DNA of 64,000 nucleotides from Chloroflexus sp. Y-396-1 (GCF_000516515.1 NZ_KI911784.1:2326881-2390880), one strand, 5' to 3'; counted from the first letter of the stretch, positions 7,155 to 15,747 are shown. The notes: generated by a model not told the origin, from the sequence alone. Numbers and translations are program-made.

Positions 7155-8048
7155 ATGGCAGACATTCGTGGCATCATCAGTGCAATGCTGACCCCCTTTG
7201 TTAGCGATGTTGGACCGGTCGATTACGAATGGCTCCCAGGATACCTGCGTTTCCTGGCCGATGGCGGTTTACACGGGGTATTGGCGTTGGGTACAACCGG
7301 CGAAGGCCCCTCAATGAGTGTTGCCGAACGGATTCGCACCCTTGAAATCATTATGGCTCATCGTGGCGAACTGAGTGTCATTGCCGGTACCGGCTGCGCA
7401 GCGCTTACCGATACCATAGCGCTCAGTCGTGCTGCGATAGACCTGGGTGTCGATGCAATCCTGGTGATGCCACCATTTTACATTAAGCAACCGTGCGATC
7501 TCGGCATTCTCGCCTACTTCCGGGCACTGTGTGATGCGCTACCGGCTGAAGCACGAGTAATGCTCTACCATATTCCGCAAGTCACCGGAGTTCCTATCAG
7601 CACTTCAATTATTGATGGCTTGTTAGCAAGCCATAGCGAACAGTTTTACGGCATAAAAGACAGTAGCGGCGATTGGGAACATTCTAAAATGCTGATTGAT
7701 CGCTATCCCCAACTGCGCATCTTTACCGGTAGTGACCGTCTCATCGCCCGTGCTCTGACCGGCGGCGCGGCAGGCGCAATTACAGCCCTCTCTAGTGCCT
7801 TCCCGAAACTGGCCCGCGCCGTCTTCGATGCCTTCCATCAGGGTGGCGACGTTTCGGCAGCTCAGGCCCGGCTCAGCGCGGTGCGCGACCTGATTGATCC
7901 GATCAATACACCACCCGCACTTAAAGCCGCCTTGACCTGGACGAGTGATTTGCCGGAAACAGCCCTACGCTTGCCACTCATGCCATTGAGCAATGAGGAA
8001 GTAACTGCGCTGCGAGCAGCTTATGAGCGAATTATGACCGGCTCGTGA
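7155..8048 (+). CDS. DapA/NAL-superfamily class I aldolase or lyase
   Basis: This 297-residue protein belongs to the dihydrodipicolinate synthase superfamily of Schiff-base aldolases. The ATG at 7155 is chosen because AAGGAG lies just before it. Visible are GTTGEGPSMSVAER (residues 43-56), the catalytic Tyr in LYHIPQVTGV and the Schiff-base Lys in YGIKDSSGD. True DHDPS has an Arg a few residues after the Tyr (YNVPxRT) that binds the substrate carboxylate; here the segment reads YHIPQVTG and the Arg is missing. A 2-keto-3-deoxy-acid aldolase or dehydratase is therefore as likely as DapA. It stands between rfbA (divergent) and DAHP synthase, so context does not settle the substrate. Confidence 0.8.
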   Translation: MADIRGIISAMLTPFVSDVGPVDYEWLPGYLRFLADGGLHGVLALGTTGEGPSMSVAERIRTLEIIMAHRGELSVIAGTGCAALTDTIALSRAAIDLGVDAILVMPPFYIKQPCDLGILAYFRALCDALPAEARVMLYHIPQVTGVPISTSIIDGLLASHSEQFYGIKDSSGDWEHSKMLIDRYPQLRIFTGSDRLIARALTGGAAGAITALSSAFPKLARAVFDAFHQGGDVSAAQARLSAVRDLIDPINTPPALKAALTWTSDLPETALRLPLMPLSNEEVTALRAAYERIMTGS

Positions 8049-8153
8049 GGAGCTGAAAATCATCTACCGGTAGTAACCTGCCCTGATATGCAGAGCACGA
8101 AACCGCGTTATACTTCATTTTGACCGGAAACCATAGTAGAAACTGTTAGTCGT

Positions 8154-9209
8154 ATGAGCCAGACTCCATTAGCAAACCTACACGTTCGCGAACTTACGCC
8201 ACTCATGCCACCGCGAACGCTGAAGAACGAGCTACCGATCACCCCGACCGCAGCCCAGACGGTCGCCGAAACACGAGCGGCGATCCGACGCATCTTGCGT
8301 GGTGAAGATCATCGCCGCATCATGGTCGTTGGTCCGTGCTCGATCCACGATCCTGAAGCTGCTCTGGAATATGCCCGTCGCTTACAGACATTGCAGGAAC
8401 CGCTAGGCGATCAACTCCTGATCGTGATGCGCACTTACCTCGAAAAACCGCGCACCACTGTAGGTTGGCGTGGGTTGATTAACGACCCACATCTCGACGG
8501 ATCATTTGATATGGCTGCGGGTCTACGGATTGCGCGCCAACTATTACTTGCCATTAATGAGCTAGGTGTACCGGTGGCAACCGAAATGCTCGACCCGATC
8601 AGCCCTCAATATCTTGACGACCAGATCAGTCTGTCAACCATTGGCGCCCGCACCAGTGAAGCCCAAACGCATCGCGCATTAGCTAGTGGGGTCTCGATGC
8701 CGGTTGGGTTCAAGAATGGCACCGATGGCGGTATTCAGGTGGCGGTGAACGCATGCGTTTCGGCGGCGGTTCCACATAGCTTTCTGGGGATCGACGAAGA
8801 CGGACGCAGTGCAGTGGTACGTACTACCGGTAATCCCGACAGCTTTGTAATCCTGCGTGGAGGTCGTTATGGCCCCAACTATCACCTGGAATACATTGTG
8901 CAGGCAACTCGTCTCATGCGCGAGGCCGAACGCACGCCGGCAGTGATGATCGACTGTAGCCATGCCAACTCTGGCGGTGATTTCCGTCGCCAGGAAGCTG
9001 TTTGGCAGACAGTCCTCGGCTACATGGTCGAGGAGTCGCTGCCGATTATCGGGATGATGCTTGAAAGTAATCTCTTCGAGGGCAAACAACCGCTGGTTGC
9101 CGACCGCAGCGCTCTGCGTTACGGTGTATCACTCACCGATGGCTGTGTTGGTTGGGATACAACCGAACGGCTGCTCCACGAAGCCCATCTGGCCCTTGCA
9201 CGAAGGTAA
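8154..9209 (+). CDS. 3-deoxy-7-phosphoheptulonate synthase, AroFGH class
   Basis: DAHP synthase condenses phosphoenolpyruvate and erythrose-4-phosphate to start the shikimate pathway. The 351-residue protein has the class I-alpha landmarks in order: MVVGPCSIHDP near residue 60, TYLEKPRTTVGWRGLINDP, GARTSEAQTHR, PVGFKNGTDG, GPNYH and MIDCSHANSGGDF. Metal ligands (Cys in GPCS, His in DCSH, and acidic residues near the end) are present. The length and N-terminal extension match E. coli AroF/G/H, which are feedback-inhibited by aromatic amino acids; which one inhibits this enzyme cannot be read here. A -10-like TATACT lies at 8109-8114. No other aro gene is adjacent. Confidence 0.92.
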   Translation: MSQTPLANLHVRELTPLMPPRTLKNELPITPTAAQTVAETRAAIRRILRGEDHRRIMVVGPCSIHDPEAALEYARRLQTLQEPLGDQLLIVMRTYLEKPRTTVGWRGLINDPHLDGSFDMAAGLRIARQLLLAINELGVPVATEMLDPISPQYLDDQISLSTIGARTSEAQTHRALASGVSMPVGFKNGTDGGIQVAVNACVSAAVPHSFLGIDEDGRSAVVRTTGNPDSFVILRGGRYGPNYHLEYIVQATRLMREAERTPAVMIDCSHANSGGDFRRQEAVWQTVLGYMVEESLPIIGMMLESNLFEGKQPLVADRSALRYGVSLTDGCVGWDTTERLLHEAHLALARR

Positions 9210-9811
9210 CCAGAGGGAGAAGTGAGAAGGTAGGGGCGGGTTCCCCCACCCGCCCGCAGTGATGTGCAATGGTAATCCCAAGATGATCAATGAGTGGACG
9301 CGGTAGTGTCGATCCCTGGCATGGTAACGACCAAGGGCTGATGTTATCCGATGATGATGCCCTTACTGCACCAGTATAGTGATCTGATTTAGACAAAACA
9401 TCCAATCCTCTCCGCATAGATATTGGCACTCCTATCCATTGGCATCGTCATTAAGGCCTGTTATCATACCAGCGTCTACAAAAGCACAAATCAATGACTG
9501 CCACGATGCATTAATAGTGAGGGGGTGAGCGTGCGTTACGCGGACGTCTTCTGCGCTGTTGCAGCTTGAACCGCTGACGTAAAGAGCAGATCGCTTTTGA
9601 GTAACACCATTATTCGCCTAGTATTCCTTTTACAAGTTCATAGCAAGAGCTATCAGACTCTTGCAAACGCAATGGCGCCCATTCGGCCTGCGACGAGGCA
9701 GAGGTAGATGGTTTGTGCAAAACATCTAAATGAATGCCGGTCTCTTTGGTAAGACCAAACATTCATCACATGCAGGACCTTTTTTAGTACAGGGTATAAG
9801 GAGTAGTTCTC
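9210..9811. repeat. 602-base gene-free stretch with two hairpins
   Basis: Just after the DAHP synthase gene, GGGCGGGT and ACCCGCCC (9234-9255) form a GC palindrome of the family also seen at 40731 and 43991; it could fold in the mRNA end. Before amt, 9731-9765 holds a composite inverted repeat, TGAATG-cc-GGTCT facing AGACC-aaa-CATTCA. It lies about 50 bases upstream of the amt start and may be a leader hairpin or operator. Nothing else recognisable is seen. Confidence 0.5.
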
Positions 9812-11227
9812 ATGAAGCTTGCATGGCGCACAAAGATCGGTCTCGGTCTCGGCTTCGGCCTTGGTCTCTGGTTCATAGGAAGTGGACGCGCTTTTGCTCA
9901 GGAAGGACCTACCACTACCGAGCTGGCGGTAGCAATGAACACGTTCTTCCTACTTGTATCTGCTTTCCTGGTCTTCTTTATGCAGGCCGGTTTTGCAATG
10001 CTCACGGCCGGTTTGACCCGCTCGAAAAACACCACGAACATCCTGTTTAAGAATTTGATGGACTTCGTAATGTGTTCAATCGCCTTCTGGGCGGTAGGTT
10101 GGGGCCTTGCTTACGGCACTTCGGCGGGAGGATTTATCGGCACCGACCAGTTTTTCCTTTCGGCAATCACTGTTGAGGGAGAGGTACCGGTGTTGGCAAG
10201 CTGGCTCTTCCAGGTCGTGTTTGCCGGTACTGCTGCGACAATTGTCGCCGGTGCAATGGCCGAGCGCACAAAGTTTACCGCGTACCTGGTCTATAGCTTC
10301 ATAATTTCTCTCTTCATCTATCCGGTCGTTGTACACTGGGTCTGGAGTGGCTCTGGTTGGCTGAATACGTACAGTGGTAGCACCGAGGGCAACTGGGGAT
10401 TCACCGATTTTGCCGGTAGCACAGTCGTACACAGTGTAGGTGGCTGGGCCGCGTTGGTTGGTGCGATGATACTGGGTCCGCGCCTTGGTCGCTTTGGATC
10501 AGATGGTAAGCCGCGATCAATTCCAGGTCACAATATGTCGCTGGCCGCGCTTGGGACCTTCATTCTCTGGCTCGGCTGGTTTGGTTTCAACCCCGGTTCA
10601 CAGTTGGCAATTGCTTCGCAGAGCGATGCGGATGCAGTTGCAATGGTTGCCGTGACGACCAACCTGGCAGCGGCGGCCGGTGCGCTAGGCGCCCTCTTCA
10701 CCGCCTGGCTACGCTATGGAAAGCCAGATCTAGGTCAGACCCTTAACGGTGTCCTTGGTGGTCTAGTTGCAATTACAGCCGGTTGTGCCTACGTTGATCC
10801 GCTATCGTCGATCATCATCGGCTTTATTGCAGGCCCAATCGTCGTCCTCTCCGCAGAGCTGCTTGAAAAGCTCAAGATCGATGATCCGGTCGGCGCAGTA
10901 CCGGTGCACCTGTTTAGTGGTATCTGGGGTACGTTAGCCGTTGGCTTGTTTGCCTCAATCCCTGGCAATACCGGTACGACGGGGTTGTTCTACGGTGGCG
11001 GTTTAACACTGCTCATCTCGCAGATTGTTGGCGTGGTGGCTATTGGCTTGTGGACGGTAGCAACCGCAGCGCTGATGTTCTTCGCCATCAAGGCCACCAT
11101 TGGTCTACGTGTGAGCAAGGAAGAGGAAGAGGCGGGCCTCGATATTGGTGAGCACGGTGTACTGGCCTATCCTGATTTGGTTGGCACACCGGCCGGTAGC
11201 AGCGTGAGTGGCGCGCTGGCTAAGTAG
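9812..11227 (+). CDS. amt: ammonium transporter
   Basis: Amt/MEP/Rh channel for uptake of ammonium across the cytoplasmic membrane. The 471-residue protein starts at an ATG with AAGGAG eight bases upstream. A cleavable signal-like segment ends near GRAFAQEG, as in other bacterial Amt proteins. About eleven membrane helices follow. Family motifs are FFMQAGFAMLTAGLTRSKNT, MAERTKFTAY, the pore His region VVHSVGGWAALVGA and GTFILWLGWFGFNPGS, and the second pore His in VPVHLFSGIWG. The cytosolic tail is acidic (KEEEEAGLDIGEHG), the usual site for PII (GlnK) control, though no glnK gene follows. An intrinsic terminator at 11256-11287 closes the transcript, so the gene is probably monocistronic. Confidence 0.95.
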   Translation: MKLAWRTKIGLGLGFGLGLWFIGSGRAFAQEGPTTTELAVAMNTFFLLVSAFLVFFMQAGFAMLTAGLTRSKNTTNILFKNLMDFVMCSIAFWAVGWGLAYGTSAGGFIGTDQFFLSAITVEGEVPVLASWLFQVVFAGTAATIVAGAMAERTKFTAYLVYSFIISLFIYPVVVHWVWSGSGWLNTYSGSTEGNWGFTDFAGSTVVHSVGGWAALVGAMILGPRLGRFGSDGKPRSIPGHNMSLAALGTFILWLGWFGFNPGSQLAIASQSDADAVAMVAVTTNLAAAAGALGALFTAWLRYGKPDLGQTLNGVLGGLVAITAGCAYVDPLSSIIIGFIAGPIVVLSAELLEKLKIDDPVGAVPVHLFSGIWGTLAVGLFASIPGNTGTTGLFYGGGLTLLISQIVGVVAIGLWTVATAALMFFAIKATIGLRVSKEEEEAGLDIGEHGVLAYPDLVGTPAGSSVSGALAK

Positions 11228-11255
11228 TAACGTATTATACCCCTCTCCTCCTTGC

Positions 11256-11287
11256 CCCCGCCTCTGTGATGCAGAGGCGGGGTTTTT
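11256..11287 (+). terminator. intrinsic terminator of amt
   Basis: An 11-bp perfect stem (CCCCGCCTCTG / CAGAGGCGGGG) with a 5-base loop is followed directly by TTTTT. It begins 28 bases after the amt stop codon. Confidence 0.9.
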
Positions 11288-11489
11288 ATCCCGTCATCCC
11301 CATCTGTACAAACCGTGTATGGTGCTCCTTACCGCCATCCTTCAGCAAATGAACCAGGTGATCAGCCGTGGATGGTGTTTTGATGTTTTCAGCATCCCCA
11401 GCAGCGATGAGAAGAGTGTGGAAAGGAAAGCGAAACGAGCGCAGCAGTTTGTGCAGAAGCGGCAGAGAAATCCCCCTAGCAGGGCGCGG

Positions 11490-12332
11490 TTAGGATGGAG
11501 GTGCATCCTCGACCATGAACCAAAAGCGGTCACGAAAGCGACGTAATTCTTTGAGCACTGTACGCCCCAAGAGCGCGATCAAGATTGCATTGCCGATGGC
11601 CCGTACCGCATCCCATGCCAGCGATGTCACGAGGTAGAAGGTCATATACTGCTGAATTGTCTCGCGCAGACCGCTGCCGGGTATCCAACCTAACTCACCG
11701 GGCGGCGCAAATGGCCAGAACCAGAGATTCATCAAACCACCGAAGAGGAATCCCCAACCGTAACCAAAAGCACTGAGGAAGCCAATTTCGACCCATCCCC
11801 CCGCACGTAGATACTTTCCCAATCGGCCTAGAAGACCGGCGCTCATTCCCATCCAGCCACTGACAAACATTTGAAATGGCAGCCAGGGACCGACACCACC
11901 GGTCAACAGTGCCGAAACGAGCAAGGCTAATGCGCCAAGCAGAAACCCAAAACGCGCTCCATAGGTGTAACCGACCAGAATAATGAGAAAAAAGAAGGTC
12001 GGTGAGTCGCCCGGTCCGGCCGGTAGCCGTAAGACGGCGACAACCCCGGTGAGCACTCCAAGCACGGCGACCATGCGCGTGTTGAGCCGGCCAGCGCTGA
12101 GTTCGGCGATCAAAACGATCAGCAATCCTGGACCAAGGAGGGCAAAGACGATGGGAGCAGTAGTGGCATGCGCCGCCGTAAAGCCGGTTTCAGCCCGTCC
12201 TAGGAAAAAGGGATAGAGAAAAGCAATCGCGCCAAGCAGACAAATGAAGACCAGAACGAGATTGCTGGTGGATGCTGCCAGTTGTTTGCGCAGTCGTGAT
12301 GAGGTCGCTAACGGTGCTATCGCGTGAGACAT
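11490..12332 (-). CDS. ECF transporter S component-like membrane protein
   Basis: This 280-residue protein has six to seven membrane segments and reads like the substrate-binding (S) component of an energy-coupling factor vitamin transporter. Supporting features are the ALLGPGLLIVLIAELSAGRL helix, the VGYTYGARFGFLLGAL stretch and a conserved WLPFQMFVSGWMGMSAGLLG block, plus a cytosolic basic C-terminus (KELRRFRDRFWF). The ATPase and T components are not nearby, which fits group II ECF systems sharing one energising module. The ligand cannot be told; I see no riboswitch in the leader. A GGAG lies ten bases before the ATG. Confidence 0.75.
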   Translation of the reverse strand: MSHAIAPLATSSRLRKQLAASTSNLVLVFICLLGAIAFLYPFFLGRAETGFTAAHATTAPIVFALLGPGLLIVLIAELSAGRLNTRMVAVLGVLTGVVAVLRLPAGPGDSPTFFFLIILVGYTYGARFGFLLGALALLVSALLTGGVGPWLPFQMFVSGWMGMSAGLLGRLGKYLRAGGWVEIGFLSAFGYGWGFLFGGLMNLWFWPFAPPGELGWIPGSGLRETIQQYMTFYLVTSLAWDAVRAIGNAILIALLGRTVLKELRRFRDRFWFMVEDAPPS

Positions 12333-12440
12333 AAGTGCACTGCTCCAATGTGTTGATCTTCCTGGGTATAAGTTTACCCGCTTTATCAGGGGAACGGCGC
12401 TGCTCGCTCATCATACCCGCCATCGCTCCTTTCCGCTCTC

Positions 12441-12732
12441 AAAGCCTGATCAAAAATTCTCATTGGGCACGTACCGTGCCCGTGCAACCATTGTGTGAGG
12501 GGGTGCCAACATGCTTTCGCTCCATCCATTCTACATTCCCCGCCGTTTGGAGAGTACCGGATCGAACTCAGATTGCCAACGTGTTTTCGCTCCAGCTACC
12601 CCATATTCTCCCCACCTCTCCCCCATGGGGAGAGGCAGGGGGAAGGTGAAGGCGCCAGACGTGCTCCGCAGCACAGACGCTGAAACCGTTGCAACCCTAT
12701 TCCATCGCGAGCCTAGGTTTTTGATCATGCTC
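12441..12732 (+). repeat. dispersed element, copy A
   Basis: This 292-base stretch has the family layout. The left end is AAGCCTGATCAAAAATTCTC, followed by GTACCGTGCC(C)GTGCAACCA, a CT-rich inverted repeat (CCTCTCCCCCATGGGGAGAGG), AGGGGGAAGGTGAAGG and GTGCTCCGCAGCACAGACGC. The right end, GGTTTTTGATCATGCTC, is the reverse complement of the left end with a few changes. The same order occurs at 23495-23806 and 46835-47143. No transposase is inside, so it resembles a non-autonomous element. The rest of the 12333-12880 gap shows no gene. Confidence 0.7.
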
Positions 12733-12881
12733 CTCAAAAGAGGAATACCGTGTTTAGCCCGACGACTCGCAACCCCGGCCATAGCTGCTCTCACTTTCCC
12801 GTCGTATCAGCTTATTGGAATTTGGCGGCAACCGCAACAACCGTTTGCCGGCTAACCCTTCCACGGTTTTTTCAAATTATT

Positions 12882-12970
12882 GGTAATAATAGCCATTTTT
12901 AATATTGACTTTTTCTATACATCATGGTAATATTTTACAAGGACTGGTAAATATTACCATCTCGTTGGTA
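12882..12970 (+). promoter_or_regulatory. phased GGTAA operator repeats
   Basis: GGTAA-type motifs begin at 12882, 12926, 12946 and 12967, which gives spacings of 44, 20 and 21 bases, close to whole turns of B-DNA. The copy at 12946-12958 (GGTAAATATTACC) is near-palindromic, and that at 12926 overlaps the -10 box. The array suggests cooperative binding of a regulator on one face of the DNA. The regulator is unknown; the DUF2089 protein encoded just downstream is a candidate. Confidence 0.5.
12905..12933 (+). promoter_or_regulatory. promoter of the DUF2089/DUF4097 cluster
   Basis: TTGACT (12905-12910) and TAATAT (12928-12933) stand 17 bases apart, about 50 bases before the first gene. The -10 box is embedded in one of the GGTAA repeats, so repressor binding would mask it. 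Confidence 0.6.
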
Positions 12971-12984
12971 AAAAGGAGGGAGAC

Positions 12985-13194
12985 ATGCTGCGAGAATTGT
13001 ACCACCACGAGAAGCTTCATGCTCGTGAGCTAAACGAGCGCTATACGCAGCTTGCGCATAGACGTCACCTTCCACCTTCACGCTTGGGGCGTCGCCTTGC
13101 TCATTGGACGGGCTTACTCCTGGTGCGGCTGGGGGCCTGTCTGCTTCGCTACGCCGCTGACCGTCATTCACGTCGCCTAACGCCTGCACGCTAA
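12985..13194 (+). CDS. small basic protein with one membrane helix, 69 residues
   Basis: First gene of the cluster, with a very strong ribosome site (AAGGAGGGAGAC before the ATG). The N-terminal half is charged and His/Arg-rich (YHHEKLHARELNERY). Residues 41-58 (WTGLLLVRLGACLLRY) could form a short membrane helix, followed by an Arg-rich tail. I do not recognise the family. Its place ahead of a DUF2089 regulator suggests a role in the same envelope response, for instance as a membrane-bound sensor peptide, but this is only inference. Confidence 0.7.
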   Translation: MLRELYHHEKLHARELNERYTQLAHRRHLPPSRLGRRLAHWTGLLLVRLGACLLRYAADRHSRRLTPAR

Positions 13195-13205
13195 AGGAGA
13201 TTTCT

Positions 13206-13586
13206 ATGTATCCCTTACTCACCCGCGATCCCATTACCGGTGGCGAATTAATCGTTACCCGTCTCGAATCACCTGACAGCGGAATCGTGATTGAAGGACG
13301 CTTTAGCCTCGGCTGGATCGGTCGGCTTACCCCCGAACAACTAACCTTCGTCGAGCTACTTGTCAAGAATCGCGGCAATATTCAACGGCTCGCTGCCGAA
13401 CTCGACATCGCCTACAACACTGCCCGTGCTCGTCTCGATGAGATTGTCGCGCTCTTGGGTGGTACTCCCGAACAGGAACCACGGCTTGATCGACGCCAGA
13501 TTCTTGACCGCCTGGCCGCCCGTGAAATCTCGGTTGAGGAAGCCCTGCGTCTGCTAAAGGGAGCAGAACATGAACAGCGTAAATGA
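13206..13586 (+). CDS. DUF2089 family protein, putative DNA-binding regulator
   Basis: The 126-residue protein matches the DUF2089 pattern: TGGELIVTRLESPDSG near the start, an IEGRFSLG turn, then LTFVELLVKNRGNIQRLAAEL and DIAYNTARARLDEIVALLG (residues 70-88), a helix-turn-helix-like segment. Usual members open with a Cys-x-x-Cys zinc ribbon; here all those Cys positions are replaced (YPLLTRDPITGG). The last 31 residues (from RRQILDRL, residue 96) form a short helical hairpin also present in the next two proteins. Ribosome site AAAGGAGA precedes the ATG. The gene overlaps the next by 17 bases. A regulatory role is inferred. Confidence 0.8.
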   Translation: MYPLLTRDPITGGELIVTRLESPDSGIVIEGRFSLGWIGRLTPEQLTFVELLVKNRGNIQRLAAELDIAYNTARARLDEIVALLGGTPEQEPRLDRRQILDRLAAREISVEEALRLLKGAEHEQRK

Positions 13587-13935
13587 AGAACGCCATCGCA
13601 TTTTACAGATGGTTGAGCAGGGACACCTTTCGGCTGCTGAAGCTGCTCGCCTGCTCGACGCCCTCAGCGCTGATCCGCGACCACTCGAACGGTTGCAGGC
13701 ACGACTGGTTCGGATTCGCGTCACCGACTTGTCATCACAACGGCTGAAAGCATCAGTCGCTATTCCGGTGAGCCTAATCAATGTTGGACTGCGTCTTGGT
13801 GCACGTCTGGCACCCCAATTGCAAGGTAGTGCCCTCGAAGATCTGATCCGTAGCGTTGAACGTGGAACAACAGGCCTATTGCTCGAATGGCAAGACTTGG
13901 AAGAGGGCGAACGGATCGAAATTATTGTCGAATGA
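13570..13935 (+). CDS. SHOCT-like domain protein, 121 residues
   Basis: The N-terminus (residues 8-32, HRILQMVEQGHLSAAEAARL) is the short helical hairpin found in SHOCT/YvlB-LiaX-type proteins and shared with its neighbours. The remainder (ARLVRIRVTDLSSQRLKASV, then IPVSLINVGLRLGARLAPQL) has a beta-strand pair and a hydrophobic helix, and ends acidic (EEGERIEIIVE). This resembles the small DUF proteins that accompany DUF4097 proteins in Firmicutes Lia-like loci. A ribosome site AAGGGAG lies inside the upstream gene and the two frames overlap by 17 bases, so translation is coupled. Confidence 0.75.
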   Translation: MNSVNEERHRILQMVEQGHLSAAEAARLLDALSADPRPLERLQARLVRIRVTDLSSQRLKASVAIPVSLINVGLRLGARLAPQLQGSALEDLIRSVERGTTGLLLEWQDLEEGERIEIIVE

Positions 13936-13973
13936 ACGCTATGCCTGCACTTCAGATCATTAAGGAGTCTTGT

Positions 13974-15707
13974 ATGAAACAGCAAATTCCCGTCGATGTA
14001 CCGGTCACCCTCATCATTCAGGCTGTTCATGGTGATCTAACGATTCGTGGTTGGTCTGAGCCACTGCTCGAATGGCAATGTGAAGATGATCGGGTAACCG
14101 TACACACTCAGGACACCGGTCTGGTTTTGAGTCCATGCCAGAGTGATCTCACGCTCAAATTACCGCAGAGCGCCGAAGTTCACATTGCAACGATCCATGG
14201 CGACGCACATGTGACACATCTGCGGCGCGTGAGTATTGACCATATCAGTGGTGATCTCACGTTACGCCAGATTACCGAACAGGCAACCATCGGTGTTGTC
14301 AATGGTGATCTGACAGCTTCCGCCGTCGCTGAACTGACTGTCACGAGCGATGTTCAAAGTGATGTAACGCTAACCGACGTGCCGGTTGTCCGTCTGACAG
14401 GTGTGAACGGTGATCTGACCGGTCGTGGTGTTCTGAGTCTGTCGCTCGATCAGGTTGCCGGTGATCTCGATCTGACCGGTCTGCGTGAACAAGTGCAGAT
14501 CAGGAGTGTGAACGGTGACGTTGATCTAGAGACTTCCGGTTTCGCCAGTGCATCCCTTGAGCAGGTGAACGGTGATCTGACAATTCGTGGGCAAGCTGGT
14601 CATGTACAGTGCCTGGTGGTAAGTGGCGATATTGATACGACGGAAGCCCAGATCGATCAGCTCGCTGTTGAGACGGTCGCTGGCGATGTTGAGATAGGGA
14701 GCCTAGCTACCGGTCGTATAGCAACGATCGGGGGTGATCTGAAGATCAGGAACATCACGAGGGAGTTGACAATCGGTACGGTTGGCGGTGATTGTACGAT
14801 TGAACAGTCTACCGGTTCCGTTACGCTTAACACCATCGGTGGCGATCTCTGGTTGCGGGCCGCGTTCACAGCTAACACCTCCCTGCAAGCCCATGTCGCT
14901 GGCGATGCAACCATTGTTCTTCCCGAATCGCCAGATGTTACAGTGATGGCCGTTGTCGGTGGTGAAATTAGCGGTATCGAAGGGCAACCATCGTTGTCTG
15001 GCCAAACGGTTGAAATACGCTATGGGAATGGTACGGCTAGCATCCATCTGCACGTTGGAGGCGATCTGATGATAAAAGGCGCCGACCATCCGGGTTCGTT
15101 CAACAGTATGAGCGCACAATTAGGAAAAGAATTGAGCGAACTAGGCCGCGAATTGGGGCGCGAACTGAGCGAATTGGGGCGATCATTAGCAGCCGAACTC
15201 CGTAGTGCGTTATCCGGGCACGATCCTCATGCCCCTGAACGAGCCCGTGCTGTGGCCGAACGCTTCTCTGAACAGGCACAGCGCTGGCGCGATACTTCTG
15301 GTTCTGAACAAGTAAGGGTGCGGATTAATCAGCGTGAATGGCGACTCGATCCCGAACGAATTGAGCGTATCAAAGAGCAGGCCCGTCAGGCAGCGGCTGC
15401 CGGTCTGAGTAGCGCTCTCGAAGCAGTCGAACGGGCACTGAGCCGGATTCAGTCGCCCCAATCACCAGCAGCTCCGCAGCCGCCCCAATCGCCAGCAGCT
15501 CCACAACCACCTCAACCGCCGGCGCGACCGCCATCACCGGCGACCGGCCCAACTATTCAGCTTCGCAATCCGGTCTCTCAAACACCGCTCAACGATGCTG
15601 AACGTGAACAGCAGCGCGCTTCAATCTTGCAAATGGTCGCCGAAGGGCGTATCTCACCAGTAGAAGGCGACCTGCTGCTAGCTGCCCTCGATGACACCGA
15701 TAGGTGA
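13974..15707 (+). CDS. DUF4097 beta-strand repeat protein with C-terminal SHOCT-like hairpin
   Basis: The ATG at 13974 is chosen because AAGGAG lies six bases before it; the product has 577 residues. Residues 1 to about 370 consist of 14 or so repeats built on (V/G)GD-x-x-I/L-R, for example HGDLTIRG, VNGDLTASA, AGDLDLTG, GGDLKIRN and GGDLWLRA, the hallmark of DUF4097 right-handed beta folds. Around 380-410 is a heptad-like ELSELGRELGRELSELG helix. A Pro/Gln-rich linker (about 490-525) follows. The end (from residue 548, RASILQMVAEGRIS) is the same hairpin found in the two preceding proteins. No signal peptide is seen, so it is probably cytosolic, perhaps a scaffold of an envelope-stress response. 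Confidence 0.85.
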   Translation: MKQQIPVDVPVTLIIQAVHGDLTIRGWSEPLLEWQCEDDRVTVHTQDTGLVLSPCQSDLTLKLPQSAEVHIATIHGDAHVTHLRRVSIDHISGDLTLRQITEQATIGVVNGDLTASAVAELTVTSDVQSDVTLTDVPVVRLTGVNGDLTGRGVLSLSLDQVAGDLDLTGLREQVQIRSVNGDVDLETSGFASASLEQVNGDLTIRGQAGHVQCLVVSGDIDTTEAQIDQLAVETVAGDVEIGSLATGRIATIGGDLKIRNITRELTIGTVGGDCTIEQSTGSVTLNTIGGDLWLRAAFTANTSLQAHVAGDATIVLPESPDVTVMAVVGGEISGIEGQPSLSGQTVEIRYGNGTASIHLHVGGDLMIKGADHPGSFNSMSAQLGKELSELGRELGRELSELGRSLAAELRSALSGHDPHAPERARAVAERFSEQAQRWRDTSGSEQVRVRINQREWRLDPERIERIKEQARQAAAAGLSSALEAVERALSRIQSPQSPAAPQPPQSPAAPQPPQPPARPPSPATGPTIQLRNPVSQTPLNDAEREQQRASILQMVAEGRISPVEGDLLLAALDDTDR

Positions 15708-15747
15708 TAAAAGGGAAAAAGAGGAGTGAGAGAGGCTGGTATCTCAT

